Origin: Bact-08 sp964533215
Lineage (GTDB): Bacteria > Bacteroidota > Bacteroidia > Bacteroidales > UBA932
Assembly: GCA_964533215.1 (NCBI GenBank)
Contig: CAZHLJ010000001.1
Location: forward strand, 496,001-560,000
Direction of reading: 5' to 3'
DNA length: 64,000 nt
A program made the position numbers and the translations under genes. Positions within the stretch are counted from its first letter, which is position 1. Every line of letters starts with the position of its first letter. Shown here piece after piece: positions 63,213 to 64,000 of the stretch. Below the pieces are notes generated by a model that was given only the letters and a program-made list of their open reading frames with translations, was not told the origin of the DNA and did no database searches.

Positions 63213-63237
63213 ACCTAAAAAAACGAACAGACATATA

Positions 63238-63921
63238 ATGACATCGAAACATAAATATCACTTTTATCCTATTTTGACGGTTCTGTTTATTTTGACTCTA
63301 ACGACTGCATATGGACAAGTCGGTAGTAGGTCATTCAATTTCAATCAAATCAGCGAAACAGAATATAGAAACGCATTGAACAATAACTTCAATGCTATTC
63401 CTTTGCATACAATTGATTCGTCAAGACTAGAAAAGGCTCAACAACTAATTGATAAAACCTACAGTCAGCATGAAATTGACATTGCAGGAAGTGAATTATG
63501 TGAATCTCCCAGATTTTTGACAAGCTTTTATGGTTATTATCCTGAGCTCGACATTCTCGTTTTCCTCATTCAAGATTACCACTTTGAAAATGCCGTTTTT
63601 CTAAAGGATAGCGAAGGCTTTCCGAATAAATGGATTGACCGCTTTAATGGTTCATACGGTGTAATGTCAAAAAGCGGACTTTGGATTGGTTTGGAAAGAC
63701 AAGATTGCGACAACTATCTACAAATTGAAATTTGCGAGATAACCAGTAGAGGGACATGGACTATCCTTGAATTTGACTTTAAGACAATCGACATAAACGC
63801 TGACGAAAAAGAACCTATTCTTTGGGTAAACGAAAACACCATTTACTTGGCGACAATTGAATATAACAACATAGAAAAAAAAGGACAGAAAAAGTTCTAC
63901 GAAATAAAATTTGAATATTAA
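63238..63921 (+). CDS. Cassette 2 protein, exported, unknown
   Basis: This encodes 227 residues from the ATG at 63238; a longer frame to 63208 would start inside the recombination site. Signal peptide (YPILTVLFILTLTTAYGQ). The mature part is acidic with beta-rich segments (YPELDILVFLIQDYHFENAVFLKD; GVMSKSGLWIGLERQDCDNYLQIEICEI). No family is recognised. Its stop is 8 bp before the next recombination site. Confidence 0.7.
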   Translation: MTSKHKYHFYPILTVLFILTLTTAYGQVGSRSFNFNQISETEYRNALNNNFNAIPLHTIDSSRLEKAQQLIDKTYSQHEIDIAGSELCESPRFLTSFYGYYPELDILVFLIQDYHFENAVFLKDSEGFPNKWIDRFNGSYGVMSKSGLWIGLERQDCDNYLQIEICEITSRGTWTILEFDFKTIDINADEKEPILWVNENTIYLATIEYNNIEKKGQKKFYEIKFEY

Positions 63922-63928
63922 AAAAGGC

Positions 63929-64000
63929 TGCACACAACAGCGCATATAATTTATGGCGGGGAAAGTGATAAATCAGAACTTAGTGCTTTTGGCTAAATTT
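63929..64000 (+). repeat. Left half of a second attC-like site, cut by the window edge
   Basis: TGCACACAAC (63929-63938) is the exact reverse complement of the start of cassette 2 (63203-63212). It is followed by AGCGCATATAATTTA, whose complementary arm would begin with TAAATT; TAAATTT is indeed the last sequence in the window (63994-64000). The site appears longer than the first and its 3' end lies outside. Confidence 0.55.

Larger units (their letters stand above)
62335..64000 (+). mobile_element. Integron-like gene cassette array (two cassettes, second cut by the window edge)
   Basis: Cassette 1 spans 62335-63203 and cassette 2 starts at 63204. Each holds one plus-strand gene with almost no spare sequence. 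Cassette 1 starts GTTATAGGGC and its end site opens with GCCCTATAAC; cassette 2 starts GTTGTGTGCA and its end site opens with TGCACACAAC. Both are exact 10-base reverse complements, and the pairs differ from each other. This is the hallmark of attC sites, whose outermost bases belong to the circularised cassette. The rest of the mobile-cassette argument rests on the attC fold at 63153-63212. Confidence 0.7.

Overview
The window looks like a piece of a Bacteroidales (Bacteroidetes) chromosome of roughly 40 percent GC. The signs are SusC/SusD outer-membrane uptake pairs run by ECF sigma and FecR pairs, TAnnTTTG promoter boxes, weak Shine-Dalgarno sequences, a FadL-type porin, an S9 dipeptidyl peptidase and NamZ. 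I cannot name the species. All gene names come from reading motifs by eye; no search was run.

Layout. (1) 1-13762 is an integrated island. It holds the 3' part of a phage/plasmid II/X-type replication protein, a mostly empty 0.85 kb stretch with a palindromic operator, and one long co-directional operon. That operon encodes a small truncated ORF, an SNF2-type helicase with a PLD-like front, a DUF4391 protein, a two-helix membrane protein, a type III Mod methyltransferase, an AlbA_2/Schlafen-type ATPase-like protein, a type III Res helicase-nuclease and a tiny ORF. A 24-bp tRNA 3' end followed by a terminator marks the right junction. (2) 13.9-15.5 kb holds pabA-pabB. (3) 15.5-35.1 kb carries two Sus-like loci facing each other, each with sigma, FecR, SusC, SusD and thioredoxin-fold lipoproteins or periplasmic proteins; they converge on a bidirectional terminator at 24.0 kb. 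(4) 35.1-40.2 kb has marC, a 316-bp foldback element and a fragment of the S10 ribosomal operon (rplC-rplD-rplW-rplB-rpsS-rplV-rpsC), cut at both ends relative to the usual order. (5) 40.3-60.7 kb is housekeeping: a serine hydrolase, a shikimate operon with an AroD-AroA fusion, comM/yifB, tsaE, namZ, a FadL porin, DPP, a phosphoesterase, an HGSNAT-like acyltransferase, rsmE, tsaC, an EEP phosphatase, rhomboid, mutL and ispF. (6) 60.8-64.0 kb has a tRNA with CAU anticodon, nested palindromes, a duplicated tRNA 3' end, a frameshifted tyrosine recombinase and then an integron-like array of two gene cassettes running off the right edge.

Two systems deserve attention. The first is the island operon, which reads as an enlarged type III restriction-modification system with four or five extra components. 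The second is the cassette array. Each cassette starts with a 10-base sequence that is the exact reverse complement of the 10 bases that open its own downstream recombination site, the diagnostic geometry of integron attC sites. The nearby recombinase, however, lacks the insertion typical of IntI and points toward the cassettes.
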